Source of the DNA: Oikopleura dioica
Lineage: Eukaryota; Chordata; Appendicularia; Copelata; Oikopleuridae
Length of the DNA: 64,000 nucleotides
Direction of reading: 5' to 3'
Assembly: GCA_907165135.1 (NCBI GenBank)
Contig: OU015569.1
Location: forward strand, 11,036,501 to 11,100,500
Within the stretch, counting starts at the first letter, position 1. Each line of letters starts with the position of its first letter. Below are positions 12,501-23,000 of the stretch, piece by piece. Both the position numbers and the translations under genes were made by a program. The notes under the pieces are model-generated. The model did no database searches. It worked only from the letters and a program-made list of their open reading frames with translations, and had not been told where the DNA came from.

Positions 12501-15500
12501 ATGGACATCTTTCAGGGATCAGATAGCTTTATAACTGGTACCGTGGGCGAGAGATTTCACGACGGAGGGCGAAATAGATTGGGGCATTTGCGCGTGTTTT
12601 TCTCGTCCCAATCTTTTTGCTCTTTTGGCGCGCATCTTGTGGGTCCTCCGCGAAGAACCACAACAACCCCCCGTCTAGAAACATTTTTCACAATTCACCT
12701 CTCTCAATAACTGACCTAAGAAACTTCTTCTTCCTTCAATTATTATAACTTTGATTTTGTTTTAATAATAATGAATAAACTTAATAATAATAATTTGTAA
12801 ATAATAATAAAAGGAAATCTTTAGATTGAAAAAATATATTCAAAACCATAACATAATTGAAAACTTTGTCAATTTGAATTTTAAAAACGATGGGTGTGGG
12901 CGGGGTTGGGGACTGAGATTGATCACCTCAGAGTTCCCAGCCATTGTCAAGCCCCTTAAATTTAAAAATCATGGAACGGGGCTGAAACGGCCCGAAGGGC
13001 CGTCAAGCCCCTTAAATTTAAAAATCATGGAACGGGGCTGAAACGGCCCGAAGGGCCGTCAAGCCCCTTAAATTTAAAAATCATGGAACGGGGCTGAAAC
13101 GGCCCGAAGGGCCGTCAAGCCCCTTAAATTTAAAAATCATGGAACGGGGCTGAAACGGCCCGAAGGGCCGTCAAGCCCTTAAATTTAAAAATCATGGAAC
13201 GGGGCTGAAACGGCCCGAAGGGCCGTCAAGCCCCTTAAATTTAAAAATCATGGAACGGGGCTGAAACGGCCCGAAGGGCCGTCAAGCCCCTTAAATTTAA
13301 AAATCATGGAACGGGGCTGAAACGGCCCGAAGGGCCGTCAAGCCCCTTAAATTTAAAAATCATGGAACGGGGCTGAAACGGCCCGAAGGGCCGTCAAGCC
13401 CTTAAATTTAAAAATCATGGAACGGGGCTGAAACGGCCCGAAGGGCCGTCAAGCCCTTAAATTTAAAAATCATGGAACGGGGCTGAAACGGCCCGAAGGG
13501 CCGTCAAGCCCCTTAAATTTAAAAATCATGGAACGGGGCTGAAACGGCCCGAAGGGCCGTCAAGCCCCTTAAATTTAAAAATCATGGAACGGGGCTGAAA
13601 CGGCCCGAAGGGCCGTCAAGCCCCTTAAATTTAAAAATCATGGAACGGGGCTGAAACGGCCCGAAGGGCCGTCAAGCCCCTTAAATTTAAAATCATGGAA
13701 CGGGGCTGAAACGGCCCGAAGGGCCGTCAAGCCCCTTAAATTTAAAAATCATGGAACGGGGCTGAAACGGCCCGAAGGGCCGTCAAGCCCCTTAAATTTA
13801 AAAATCATGGAACGGGGCTGAAACGGCCCGAAGGGCCGTCAAGCCCTTAAATTTAAAAATCATGGAACGGGGCTGAAACGGCCCGAAGGGCCGTCAAGCC
13901 CCTTAAATTTAAAAATCATGGAACGGGGCTGAAACGGCCCGAAGGGCCGTCAAGCCCTTAAATTTAAAAATCATGGAACGGGGCTGAAACGGCCCGAAGG
14001 GCCGTCAAGCCCCTTAAATTTAAAAATCATGGAACGGGGCTGAAACGGCCCGAAGGGCCGTCAAGCCCCTTAAATTTAAAAATCATGGAACGGGGCTGAA
14101 ACGGCCCGAAGGGCCGTCAAGCCCCTTAAATTTAAAAATCATGGAACGGGGCTGAAACGGCCCGAAGGGCCGTCAAGCCCCTTAAATTTAAAAATCATGG
14201 AACGGGGCTGAAACGGCCCGAAGGGCCGTCAAGCCCCTTAAATTTAAAAATCATGGAACGGGGCTGAAACGGCCCGAAGGGCCGTCAAGCCCTTAAATTT
14301 AAAAATCATGGAACGGGGCTGAAACGGCCCGAAGGGCCGTCAAGCCCCTTAAATTTAAAAATCATGGAACGGGGCTGAAACGGCCCGAAGGGCCGTCAAG
14401 CCCCTTAAATTTAAAAATCATGGAACGGGGCTGAAACGGCCCGAAGGGCCGTCAAGCCCCTTAAATTTAAAAATCATGGAACGGGGCTGAAACGGCCCGA
14501 AGGGCCGTCAAGCCCCTTAAATTTAAAAATCATGGAACGGGGCTGAAACGGCCCGAAGGGCCGTCAAGCCCTTAAATTTAAAAATCATGGAACGGGGCTG
14601 AAACGGCCCGAAGGGCCGTCAAGCCCCTTAAATTTAAAAATCATGGAACGGGGCTGAAACGGCCCGAAGGGCCGTCAAGCCCCTTAAATTTAAAAATCAT
14701 GGAACGGGGCTGAATTTTAAGGGTCTTCCATGAAGGCCGGTCTTCCACCAGAAAAGGTCCTCCAGGGGTCCTCCAAGAGTCACATGATCAAGATTTTTCA
14801 AAATTATTATCTATTTATTAGTTAAAGATTAATTTATCTTAAATAGCCTAGGTTAGACCTTTCTTCCATCAATGGGGTCTTCCACCAGATAAAAGTCCTC
14901 CATCAGCCATGGGAAAATACTTGAATGTGCGCGAAATATTCAAAACCCCGGCCCGGGCCCTCAGACTCCGTCGTGATATCTCTCGCCCACGGTATTCTAT
15001 GGATTCTATAGATACGTGTGTACTCTCAGTTAAAAAATATCGATCCGTTCCTTGGTCGTTGAGAATATATCTGACAATTTTACCATCAGCATGGCTGGAC
15101 ATGATTCCAGAGCCCCGACTATTCGCAGTCAACGACATCGTGAAACTGTTGACATTGTAGACTGTCGAACTCTTTCCAGAGCGCATGTTTCCCATTCTGA
15201 TTTTTCCTTCCGAAAGACCGAAGAAAATCGCGTCCTGCTGCGGCCAAATGAGGCATGTAACGGAGGAAGTGACGATGAACTTAGTCGAAATGGACTTTTT
15301 GTCGCCCCAGTTGTTGCCGATTTTGTAGACGAAGACGACGTTGTCCGATTGTGCAATCGCCAATCTACTGCTATCTGGAGCAAAGGCGATTCCAGTGATG
15401 ACGTAGCTTTTCTTTCCATATTTACTGTCGACCGGTTTCGTCGAGAACTTATCGCGCTTTTCGCCAGCTTCGTCGAAGAAATAAACAGATCGCTCAAGAC

Positions 15501-15605
15501 AAACTGCAAGTCTCATATTGTCCGGGCTGAAGGCCAGTGCCGAGACCTTGTTGATCCCCCGCTAGGGACGGATTCTATCAACGATTGTAGATAGCGCAAA
15601 TGCAT
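3575..15605 (-). CDS. IFT172: IFT172, intraflagellar transport complex B subunit
   Basis: Eight exons: 15051-15605, 10930-12508, 10738-10886, 10342-10421, 6420-6703, 4181-6376, 3812-4068 and 3575-3741. They predict about 1,755 residues; vertebrate IFT172 has about 1,750. The start MHLRYLQSL matches the family N-terminus. The N-terminal half is WD40 repeats (EKRDKFSTKPVDSKYGKKSY, GGVALFDCSLKRQIYRNRFE, LVEYGAEEILECVRTE). The rest is the TPR-like helical repeat region, with AWGDHLCSLKQYDAAINHFI, AFLWAKSLGGESAVKLLNRL and a C-terminal NRFLDIVEAIESDD. IFT172 sits in the IFT-B train and is needed for ciliary assembly and turnaround at the tip. Three introns (12509-15050, 10422-10737, 3742-3811) fit only as GA-AG, and 4069-4180 fits as GC-AG. 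The first exon is one base short of the expected frame at a run of five G (15556-15560). Confidence 0.95.
7831..10023 (+). CDS. PINCH/LIMS five-LIM adaptor, nested antisense in an IFT172 intron
   Basis: Ten exons, every intron phase 0: 7831-7962, 8222-8344, 8517-8582, 8808-8972, 9029-9097, 9172-9282, 9446-9541, 9595-9657, 9705-9836 and 9892-10023; 362 residues. Five LIM zinc-binding domains follow in order: CAACGERL...CFVCAQCFQ, CHTCDEFIKGEF, CQACWQPIEA, CAACHRPIDGRILKAMGK and CAFCDRVIKTQ...CYCCNRTL. The end FPYELKKRMKK matches the PINCH C-terminus, followed by a Lys-rich tail. PINCH forms the ILK-PINCH-parvin complex that links integrins to actin at adhesions. Introns 7963-8221 and 9098-9171 must be GA-AG: the spacing between LIM cysteines is exact only with those junctions. 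The gene lies wholly inside IFT172 intron 6704-10341 on the opposite strand. AATAAA at about 10164 can serve as poly(A) signal. Confidence 0.93.
9098..9171 (+). mobile_element. GA-AG intron of the PINCH gene that is itself a 17-bp inverted-repeat hairpin
   Basis: The 74-nt intron starts GAAAGGGACTAG and ends TTACAG. Near its 5' end is AAGGGACTAGCACTGAT; near its 3' end is ATCAGTACTAGTCCCTT, its reverse complement with one mismatch. The sequence between exons is therefore almost a foldback MITE. The flanks share a possible AGGAA repeat (AAGGAA before, CAGGAA after), compatible with a target duplication. Splicing exactly GA...AG joins SNAK to EHRGKLMC and restores the LIM domain. Confidence 0.75.
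12509..15050 (-). mobile_element. 2.5-kb GA-AG intron of IFT172 with transposon-like terminal similarity
   Basis: Read on the gene strand, the intron starts GAACGGATCGATA...TAACTGAGAGTAC. The reverse complement of its 3' end reads CTTTCAGGGATCAGATA...TAACTGGTAC. The blocks GGATC, GATA, TAACTG and GTAC occur in the same order at both ends, so the termini form imperfect inverted repeats of about 30 nt. The protein frame on either side (NDQ joined to DVHTSEVNG) needs these GA-AG borders. Inside are the satellite array and AT-rich flanks with no ORF of note. Confidence 0.5.
12947..14714. repeat. 56-bp tandem satellite, about 32 copies, in IFT172 intron 1
   Basis: The unit begins TCAAGCCCCTTAAATTTAAA and ends ACGGCCCGAAGGGCCG, for 56 bp. 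Copies are nearly identical. The main variation is a one-base loss in the CCCC run (55-bp units) and, once, in the A run. Each unit contains a 7-bp stem with a GAA loop (ACGGCCC-GAA-GGGCCGT) and a second inverted pair AGCCCC...GGGGCT around an AT-rich palindrome. No unique spacer separates the copies. The array lies inside the 2.5-kb GA-AG intron 12509-15050. Confidence 0.97.
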
Positions 15606-15809
15606 TGCTATCTAAAGAATTTAACAAATTAAGGGGGCAGGGGTCGTTAACCAGAAAAACCTTCTCTACTCTTTCCTTCCAGGGAAGAAAATGGTAAAGA
15701 ACGATTTTGGGTTTGCAACGAGAAATAGAAAGTTATTTTTTATCGAACTCCGATTATTTAAAATTTGAAATAAATAGTGAACTAGAAGGAGAGTTTCGTT
15801 TTTGTTTGT

Positions 15810-16233
15810 TCAAGGGTGGAAAAGAACGCAGCAGCAGACAGAAGCTTCCATAATGGCAAAGGCGAGAAGCCAGACTGCGTAGATGCCGTTGATGTACTGC
15901 TGGATCCACATGCAGCTCAACTCACCCCAAAGCAACATGGCGAACATGTCGGCCGAAACGAAGAACATTGGGAAAAGAACCAACAAGGCACCCAGCGATC
16001 GTCGAGGAGCAACCTGAATTGAAAGGTTTAGGCTAAATCCTTTAGTCCAGAATCTACGATAGAATTGAGCTCTTACATCTCTCAAAGCCTTTCTCGTAAC
16101 AGTAAACCTTGCTCAAAATATGGAGAAAGTACCGTACCTTTGTGACTGGCTTGGTAAGGAGGGTTCGCGCGGAAATGTTCTGCTGAACCGGGCGAACAGC
16201 GAGTCTTCGAACTGGAGCTGCCAAACGATTCAT
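15810..16233 (-). CDS. Small protein with mitochondrial-type presequence and hydrophobic segments
   Basis: Two exons, 16138-16233 and 15810-16013, phase 0, 99 residues. The N-terminus MNRLAAPVRRLAVRP...ISARTLLTKP is rich in Arg, Ala and hydroxylated residues and lacks acidic residues, as in mitochondrial targeting sequences. The mature part has two or three hydrophobic stretches (GALLVLFPMFFVSADMFAML and YAVWLLAFAIMEASVCCCVL) separated by WGELSCMWIQQYING. This suggests an inner-membrane protein of the small respiratory-subunit or assembly-factor type. The family is not recognised. The stop codon lies 204 bp upstream of the IFT172 start on the same strand, so co-transcription is possible but unproven. 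Confidence 0.65.
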
Positions 16234-16652
16234 TTTCTGAAAGATACATTTTATATGTGTTATGTTTGAAAGGCTCTAAGATTCAGAAGGCTTCAAGATT
16301 TATTTTTCTTAGAATCAAATAATAATTCCATTTCCACGTAAGCATACAAAGGCAACAGTCATTTTTCTATAGAAGGTAACAGTGAGTACCAGTCATCTGG
16401 TCTTAAAAGTTTTTGATTTTTTTCTATTTGACTCATTTTATAATATTTATAAAAGTTATAACTAGTAAAATAGCATTTCTTCTATTTTCTCTAAGCCCCG
16501 GAGGCTAGAATTTCTCCATTTCGAAAAAAGGCTTTCTTGATTCAGCGCGGCTGTGGCCAATCACGCTCCGCCATTTCATTTCTCTCCGCTAATTTTCCTC
16601 GAAAAGACAAAATGTCCATTCATTAGTGATTTTTATTGAAAAGGGAAGAAAA

Positions 16653-18303
16653 ATGCTGCCACAAGAGAAAGAAATACGCCCGTCATGGATTGGCCGCCTC
16701 ATGTCCTGGATTTTGAGGTTTGCGTTTTCTACTTTGGGGTTGCCCTCAGGCGCGTTTCTAGATAATCGCTAGTGCTTTTGTAAAAAATTTGTCCTCGGAT
16801 TAGTTTTAGAGAGAGAAAGAGAGTTTTATCTTATCAGCTAAAATGAAGTGTTTTGAACTAAAATTAAGGACTTCCAATCGATAAATTTAGCGCCCTTTAC
16901 TGCCTACGAAAATTATCCTTTGGGGTGTCCTTAAGAACTTGGGGTTCACGCTGACTTCTGCCGAATCAACCATTTATTCATTTATCGTTTTTCCATTGAG
17001 AAAATCGCCGTAAAAAGACACTGTAAATCAATGGTGGTCTTAAATTGAGTATCCTCCGTAGGAACTCTGTAGGAGCTAACACTAATTCGACCTCACTGCC
17101 AAGTGAAGACACTCCTTTATCATTATCAATATCATTTACGACAGTTATCATTGAATCTACTGCCAATACGGGTACAGAAATAACAATGTACAGAGCCTCA
17201 AAAACTAAATTAACCTTACCTAAACAACTTCAAGGCTAATCCATATGCTGCCATTTTGTTCATGTCTGTAACTGTTGAATTGTAGAGCAGGAGAAATACC
17301 TCATCATGTCGCTTTCATCATGGACGGAAATCGCCGCTTCGCACGAAGATCAGGAGAAGCACCCATTCATGGACACAAACAAGTGAGCTAAACTTCTAGA
17401 ATTTCACCTTCCATTTCTAAAATTTCCAGGGTTTTTCAAAGTTGGCGGAAGTTCTGTCCTGGTGCGAAATGCTCGAGATTCCTGAAGTGACTGTTTATGC
17501 CTTTTCTGCTGATAACTTCAAGCGGCCACAAGCTGAGGTCGACGGCCTCATGAGTTTGGCAAGAGAGAAGTTTCATCAGCTTCTATCTGAACAAGCGAAG
17601 CTCAAAGAAAAAGGTGTCAGGAAAGGGTCCGAATCCTTCTATTTTGAATGCTAAAAAGAGGAATTCTCTTTGTTGATTTCATTTCCACATTTTCCTTTCT
17701 GAACGAATAAGGACCCATTGAAAAGAATACGAATGATTGGGGAAATCGACCTTCTTCCTTCCGATGTAAGGCAACCTGCAGCAGAGCTTGAACAGAAAAC
17801 GCGCGACAACAAGACCTACACCCTTAATATTTGCATCGCTTACACTAGGTACAATATCACAAACTGAGTCTGCCTTCAATTTTTCCTCAGTCGTTTGGAA
17901 TGCGTCAACGCTGCGAAAAAGCTACTAGCAGCGTCTGAAAGTTCCAAGGGACTGGCAATAGATGAACAACTCGTATCGAAGTCGATGTACTTGTCTTCCC
18001 CGCCGCAGCTGCTGATAAGAACTTCTGGAGAAGCTCGACTGTCCGATTTTCTTCTATTCCAGGTACTTTTTTCAATTCCAATTACACAACTCAAATTTTT
18101 TTAAGTGCCAAAAAGCGCAAATCTGCTTCGTGAAGCCGTTCTGGCCAGACTTCTCGCTCTACGATTTCCTCGGCTGTCTGCTCAAGTATCAGAAGGTGGA
18201 CCCAAGATCATCTTACGAAGAACCCCTTTCTGCGAAACAAGAAAGCTACCTGCGCAAGCTAGAAGAATCAAGAGCAAAACAACTGCAGTCTTATTTAAAG
18301 TAA
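16653..18303 (+). CDS. DHDDS: Dehydrodolichyl diphosphate synthase catalytic subunit (cis-prenyltransferase)
   Basis: Six exons: 16653-16717, 17286-17382, 17430-17620, 17726-17848, 17891-18062 and 18106-18303; 281 residues. Family hallmarks are [18 protein letters not shown] (catalytic Asp about residue 35), [28 protein letters not shown] and [18 protein letters not shown]. The enzyme elongates farnesyl diphosphate with isopentenyl diphosphate in cis configuration at the ER, with NUS1/NgBR as partner subunit, to make the dolichol precursor for N-glycosylation. The C-terminal helix region ([14 protein letters not shown]) is present, but the tail is shorter than the 333-residue human protein. 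Intron 17621-17725 is GA-AG, with GGGTCC near both ends in inverted orientation. AATAAA motifs near 18453-18470 can serve polyadenylation. Confidence 0.93.
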
Positions 18304-18630
18304 ACTTGATTTCGATTAATCCTAGCCTTTAGAAATTTCCCTTAGACGAATTTACCATTAGCTTCCTCATTCTTACCACGCGTTTTACAGGTTCAATTCA
18401 TAATTATTCAAAGTGCAATTCTCCCTCCCTTTCACACTGTATAAAATAATGACAGTAAATAAATATGTAAATAAAACACTCCTATGCTCGTCTATGAAAT
18501 GCAGATGCGATGAAAAGTTGGACACACAAAAAGTTGTTAATGAATAAACACTAACAATTTGTTAGTAAAAGAATATTTTTATAAAATTTATTCGACATGT
18601 AGTTGCAAGCCTTGCACTACATACCTTTAT

Positions 18631-18824
18631 CTAGGCCTCGGACATAAAAAATCAACTCCTACAAAGCGCTTAGGTACCACATTTATTCTCTATCGAGGTC
18701 GTAGAGTAGGTCTGGACAACCCCGAAAACCGAAAAAATCTAGATAAAAAATAATTCGACAGAGAACAAAAATGAGACCTAAGCGCTTTGACGGAGTTGAT
18801 TTTTTACGTCCGAGGCCTACCTAG
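18631..18824. mobile_element. Hairpin (MITE-like) element with about 45-bp inverted arms
   Basis: The left arm 18631-18675 (CTAGGCCTCGGACATAAAAA...AAGCGCTTAGG) is matched in inverted orientation by the right arm about 18776-18824 (CCTAAGCGCTTTGACGGAG...CGAGGCC). They differ at a few positions and by a TAGG insertion at the outer end. The spacer is about 100 bp and non-coding. The right end stops one base before the stop codon of the vWA-type gene on the minus strand. Confidence 0.75.
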
Positions 18825-18825
18825 A

Positions 18826-19572
18826 TTAGAACGTGTTGTTGGATGGCTCGTGAATGGCAGCAAGCTCATGGACAGTGACGGCGGACCGATCTTCTGTTGT
18901 CTGAGAGGGGTCCGAGGCATGGCAGTTCGAACGGTTCTCGTGGCATTCTTGTAGCTGATTTTGGCTCTTATTGAGGCGTTAAGCTCTGATCAAAAAATCA
19001 AACAGCCGATCCTTGAGGTAAAAGAGCTCATTGAATCGCGATGTGTTATGTTGAGCAGTGCGGGAGTTTGCAGATCCTGTGACCTGACCGACCGAGATCC
19101 TTCGCATCGACATTACTGAACTTAGAACACGTTATCTAGAATTTTGATGAAAGATGCTACTAGAAAGATCCGATCATAACTAAGCACGTGATCATTGCCG
19201 TTTCGATCGACAGTAACTACTGTAAGTTCTTTCTTGATTCCGACACCCATTCTAAAAATAAAAAGTTATCTCTTCTGAAAAAAAAAAACCTAAATCGCAA
19301 TCTGCCGATTTTCCGAAGGAAATTTTATTGGCTGTTCTTAAAATTTTGAGACCGTGACTCATAAAAAATAAATAAAACATTATTGCATTGAAATCTACAT
19401 AAATATATATTCACGAAACGTGTCGGTAGAAAAAAATGCAACAATCTTAATACTTGAAGAAAGGCCTGCTCAGAAATTGCGATTATCGCAAGTTATTAAC
19501 TGATATCTACTTGAAAGAGTCGATCTTGCAGAGGAGACTTTTGAGGGTCAGAATTGGTGATCAGTGGCTGCT
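18826..19572 (-). CDS. von Willebrand factor A-type domain protein, 3' exons only
   Basis: Exons read on the minus strand: about 19511-19572 (PLITNSDPQKSPLQDRLFQ), 19131-19251 (MGVGIKKELTVVTVDRNG, then NDHVLSYDRIFL), 19012-19083 (VTGSANSRTAQHNTSRF...) and 18826-18966 (a Ser/Glu/His-rich tail ending PSNNTF). The first two resemble the last strands of a vWA domain: an LITDG-like strand, a GVG strand, and an HV..Y..I helix. The phase between the first two exons does not match, so an exon is missed or the gene is damaged. No upstream vWA exons are visible before the RIM-BP start at 20028; the 5' part is absent or too diverged to see. Intron 18967-19011 fits as GA-AG. Confidence 0.45.
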
Positions 19573-20027
19573 CTGAAGAAGCTCAGGCTCTGAAAGGTGA
19601 GGAAGTCATCGCTGATTATAAAAGAATTCAAATTTATGCCAATTTAGATGTGTTAGGGGTCATTAGATCTTGGTTATAATTTGTAAATAGCAAGACTTCG
19701 TTTAAATTGCCGATTCGATAATTAATATTGAACTAAAATGTAATTCGGAGAAGTAAATTTTTTACTCCCTTCGAAGATGACGGCAACCATCTGGTGTTAT
19801 ATAACTGCTAGCTGCGAGTGTGCGCTCGTTTTAAAAGCGACTCGACCGAAATCGATTTTGTTTTCTTTCTCTAAGCAAGGGCCGGCGTCTTCGAAAAAAA
19901 GGGAGGGATGGATTGACCAAAAAATTTGTCTCCTGCCTTTTTTGCTGCGTTTTTCAGCAGAATTTCCAATCCAATTTTTCGACAAGAGAGAGTCAAAGAA
20001 GAACAGAAAGAAGAAGGTTGAGGTCTT
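19573..20027. promoter_or_regulatory. AT-rich upstream region of the RIM-BP gene
   Basis: It lies between the vWA-type remnant and the RIM-BP start codon and probably holds the RIM-BP promoter and 5' UTR. A purine-rich stretch precedes the ATG at 20028. Open frames here on both strands are short, low-complexity and lack family signals. Confidence 0.3.
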
Positions 20028-23000
20028 ATGCTTCAGAGATATGAGCAGCTGAGCAGCCAGAACCAGAATGGAACAGTGCAGAACGAGCTCATGGCAACTC
20101 ACTCTTTGGCCAACACGGTTGAGAACAATCCAGGACAGAGCAGCCAAGTGCGCGTTTATTTAGGAAAAGGGGGCAATTTTCAGAATTTTACAAGCCTAAA
20201 ATTTGTTCCTTTATTTTTTCGACAACATCTTCTTCAATCAAATTGCCCCAAAAAAGCACGATACGACTACAATCCCTACGATGGACCAAACAATTGCCCA
20301 GAACTTGAGCTTTTTCTTTCAGCAGGTAAGACTTGAAATCAACAAGGAGATCCCCATATTTTTCTTCAAGAAATTAATATTAGAGTATGTTCCAAGAAAG
20401 ACTAATTTTATATTATTCCAAGTGCCTTTTTTTGTGCAAGCTGACTAAATGCTCAAGTTGGACAGATTTTAATTTGAACGAGTCCAAAATCACTAATTAG
20501 GCGTATTCGTATTCGGCGCTTTCTTGGCCGCGTTGGTATTATGAGAATGTATGGCATTAAAATTGATCTTTTGCTTGCAAGGATGCGATATATACCCGAG
20601 TAGGCCTTATAAGCTGCTGGGCGAGCTGCGTGCTTGTATTTATTATTAATTTGCTCTACTTTGTTTCTTAGCTTTCTGCTCCTTTAATCTCGCCTAATAT
20701 CGGCCTTGCTAATATTCCCTACTAGTTAAAGTCTGGCCAAGTAATAACTCAGTAATCAGCCGCCGATGCTTTATTTTTTCTTTCTTTCTTTGGCAGCAAT
20801 TAAAAGAAGCGCTTGAATAAAATACTCAGAAACACCCGCTTTATAAATAATTTAGTCTTCTAATAATTTAAGGCGAGTATGTCTACGTCTCCGGGAGCGC
20901 GGACCAAGACGGTTTCTACTTCGGCGAAACCACAGACGGACGAAGGGGACTCGTTCCTGGCAACTACCTCGAACTCGTGCCAAATCTAGCCGCTCCTCCT
21001 TACCGAACGGCCACAGCAGAAGTCGCTAATGGAAAAACCAACCTTACCGTGCCACATACGGACAGTCTGAACAGAGTCGGTACCGGAATTGAATCGCCAG
21101 TCTCCAAAGCCTTTGAGCTCTTCGAACTTGACGGAAAGGTTGTTAAAGGCATTAAGAATTTGCGCATTCTGATTACGATTTCTAGGCGATAGTTCCTTTT
21201 CCAAGGCAAATAAGAGTCGATAAAAAACTACAGCATTCATTGCTCATCAGTTGGGTTGCTCCGAAACTTTCTGGAGAAGAAAATGTCATAGGTATGCACA
21301 AAGCTCAGTTTGAAAATCATAGTTTGAATCACTTTTTTCTCAATATCAATTTATCATTTTAGAGTACCGAATCGACGTTAACGAGCAATTAAAAACCATT
21401 GTGGATGGAGAAAAATCCTCCGCCGTGGTTGAAAACATCCACGACTCTGGAACGTATCGTATTTCTGTTTCAGCTGTTCTCGCTGAAGGCGTCAGGTAGC
21501 ATCCAAACAGAAGGTGTCGAGTCTACAATTTTCTAGCTCTGATCCAATTCGCTGCACGTTACTGTATGGAACGGATGTAGCAGAACGAGCCGCACCGGTT
21601 TTACTCAGATTGGAAGCCGTCAACTCCTCCAGTTGTGTAATGTCCTGGCTGCCAGTAAACTCAAATTTTCGGTAAGCCACCACATGGCCGTATTGATACG
21701 CAATGCTAACCCTTGTTTTATCCTCTGAGATTCATTTTCGTCAGCTCATTTCTCGGATAAATCAATAAAGACGGAGACCTGCGTCAAATTAACAGTGATT
21801 CGTTTCACAGCTCCACATTATTAAAATCGCCTTAGCGCGAGTTTACTCTGTTACTTCTTCGCGAAATTTGCATGTCGCAATGTTTAGCCACCGAGTTTCT
21901 GTCAATGGAGTGGAGCGCGAAACACTGCCCGCCGGTTTCTACAGGACGCGGCTGACTAATCTGGAGCCGGACAGGTAAGAGGCTCTTGGACTAAAAGATG
22001 GGCTTAATCCACGACCACAATAAGGCAATATGTGATGATGGTGGAGCCGGTCGGCACTGACGTCAACCAGCAATCAAGCAGCACTTCTTCAGCAGGCGGG
22101 CAACTTGCCACGCTCAAGGTTCGCACTCGCCCGCCAGGACCGCCAGACCCGCCACAGAGCCCCGTCATTGAAGAGGACCAGATTAACCAGAAAAACGTTC
22201 TTATAAGGTAATCTCCCGTATTTTTTCGTACAAGCTTATTTTTATTTTTTAAACTAAGATGGTTGCCTGTGACATTGACAGGGACGTCAAATGGGACGCC
22301 AATCCGCGGCTATGCGGTCTATCAGAATGGAAAGATGCTCGATGAAGTGGTGAATCCGTCGGGAGACAGGATCAGTGTCCTCCGCAGCCAGATCAAGCCC
22401 GGATCAAAGATTACTGTCAGGACTATTACTGTCGACGGGGAGATGAGCATCGACTCCGGCCTCGCCAAACCCTACTCTGAATGTGCTTCCGTCACTCCTC
22501 CAAACTCCAAGATGAATTTGCCAGGAACAATGGCCGGCGCGTCCCATCATCCGAGCTTAAATCATCCCGGTGCAACTGCAGCCCAAAGGCTGATAGGTCC
22601 CAATTCCGCGCCTTTGTCCATCCAAGGAAGCAGTTCTTATTCGATAAAAGTGTTAAATGCATATATAAATCTCGGTTTTCTAGCAATAGAGAATGGTTTC
22701 TACGAGAAACCATGTACATGTAGTTCTGAGATTAATTAAAGCCCCGTCCATCTGTTAATTGGCGGATCATGTCAGAACTGTATTGAGGAGGCCTCCCAGC
22801 GGGCTTCAACGACTCCCTAGGCAGCAGCTACTTTGCGAACGGGGTGCTAATTGGCCAACATCGCCCAGATTACGGAAAGAGGCAATTAATCAATTTGAGT
22901 AGGAAGAGTCCTTTAGCACCCCAAAGTGGCACCCGATCACTCTCGGCGAGACCCTCTTCAGAGCCGTACCACCCCATCAAACTACTTGTCATGGTCAAGG

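Noticed and set aside
12947-14714. CRISPR-like array
   Set aside because: The 56-bp units are contiguous with no unique spacers, and the context is an animal intron. It is a tandem satellite.
15052-15594. Plus-strand ORF of 180 codons
   Set aside because: Antisense shadow of IFT172 exon 1.
19797-20147. Minus-strand ORF of 116 codons over the RIM-BP start
   Set aside because: Composed largely of Phe/Lys low-complexity from the purine-rich leader; it overlaps a well-supported plus-strand exon.
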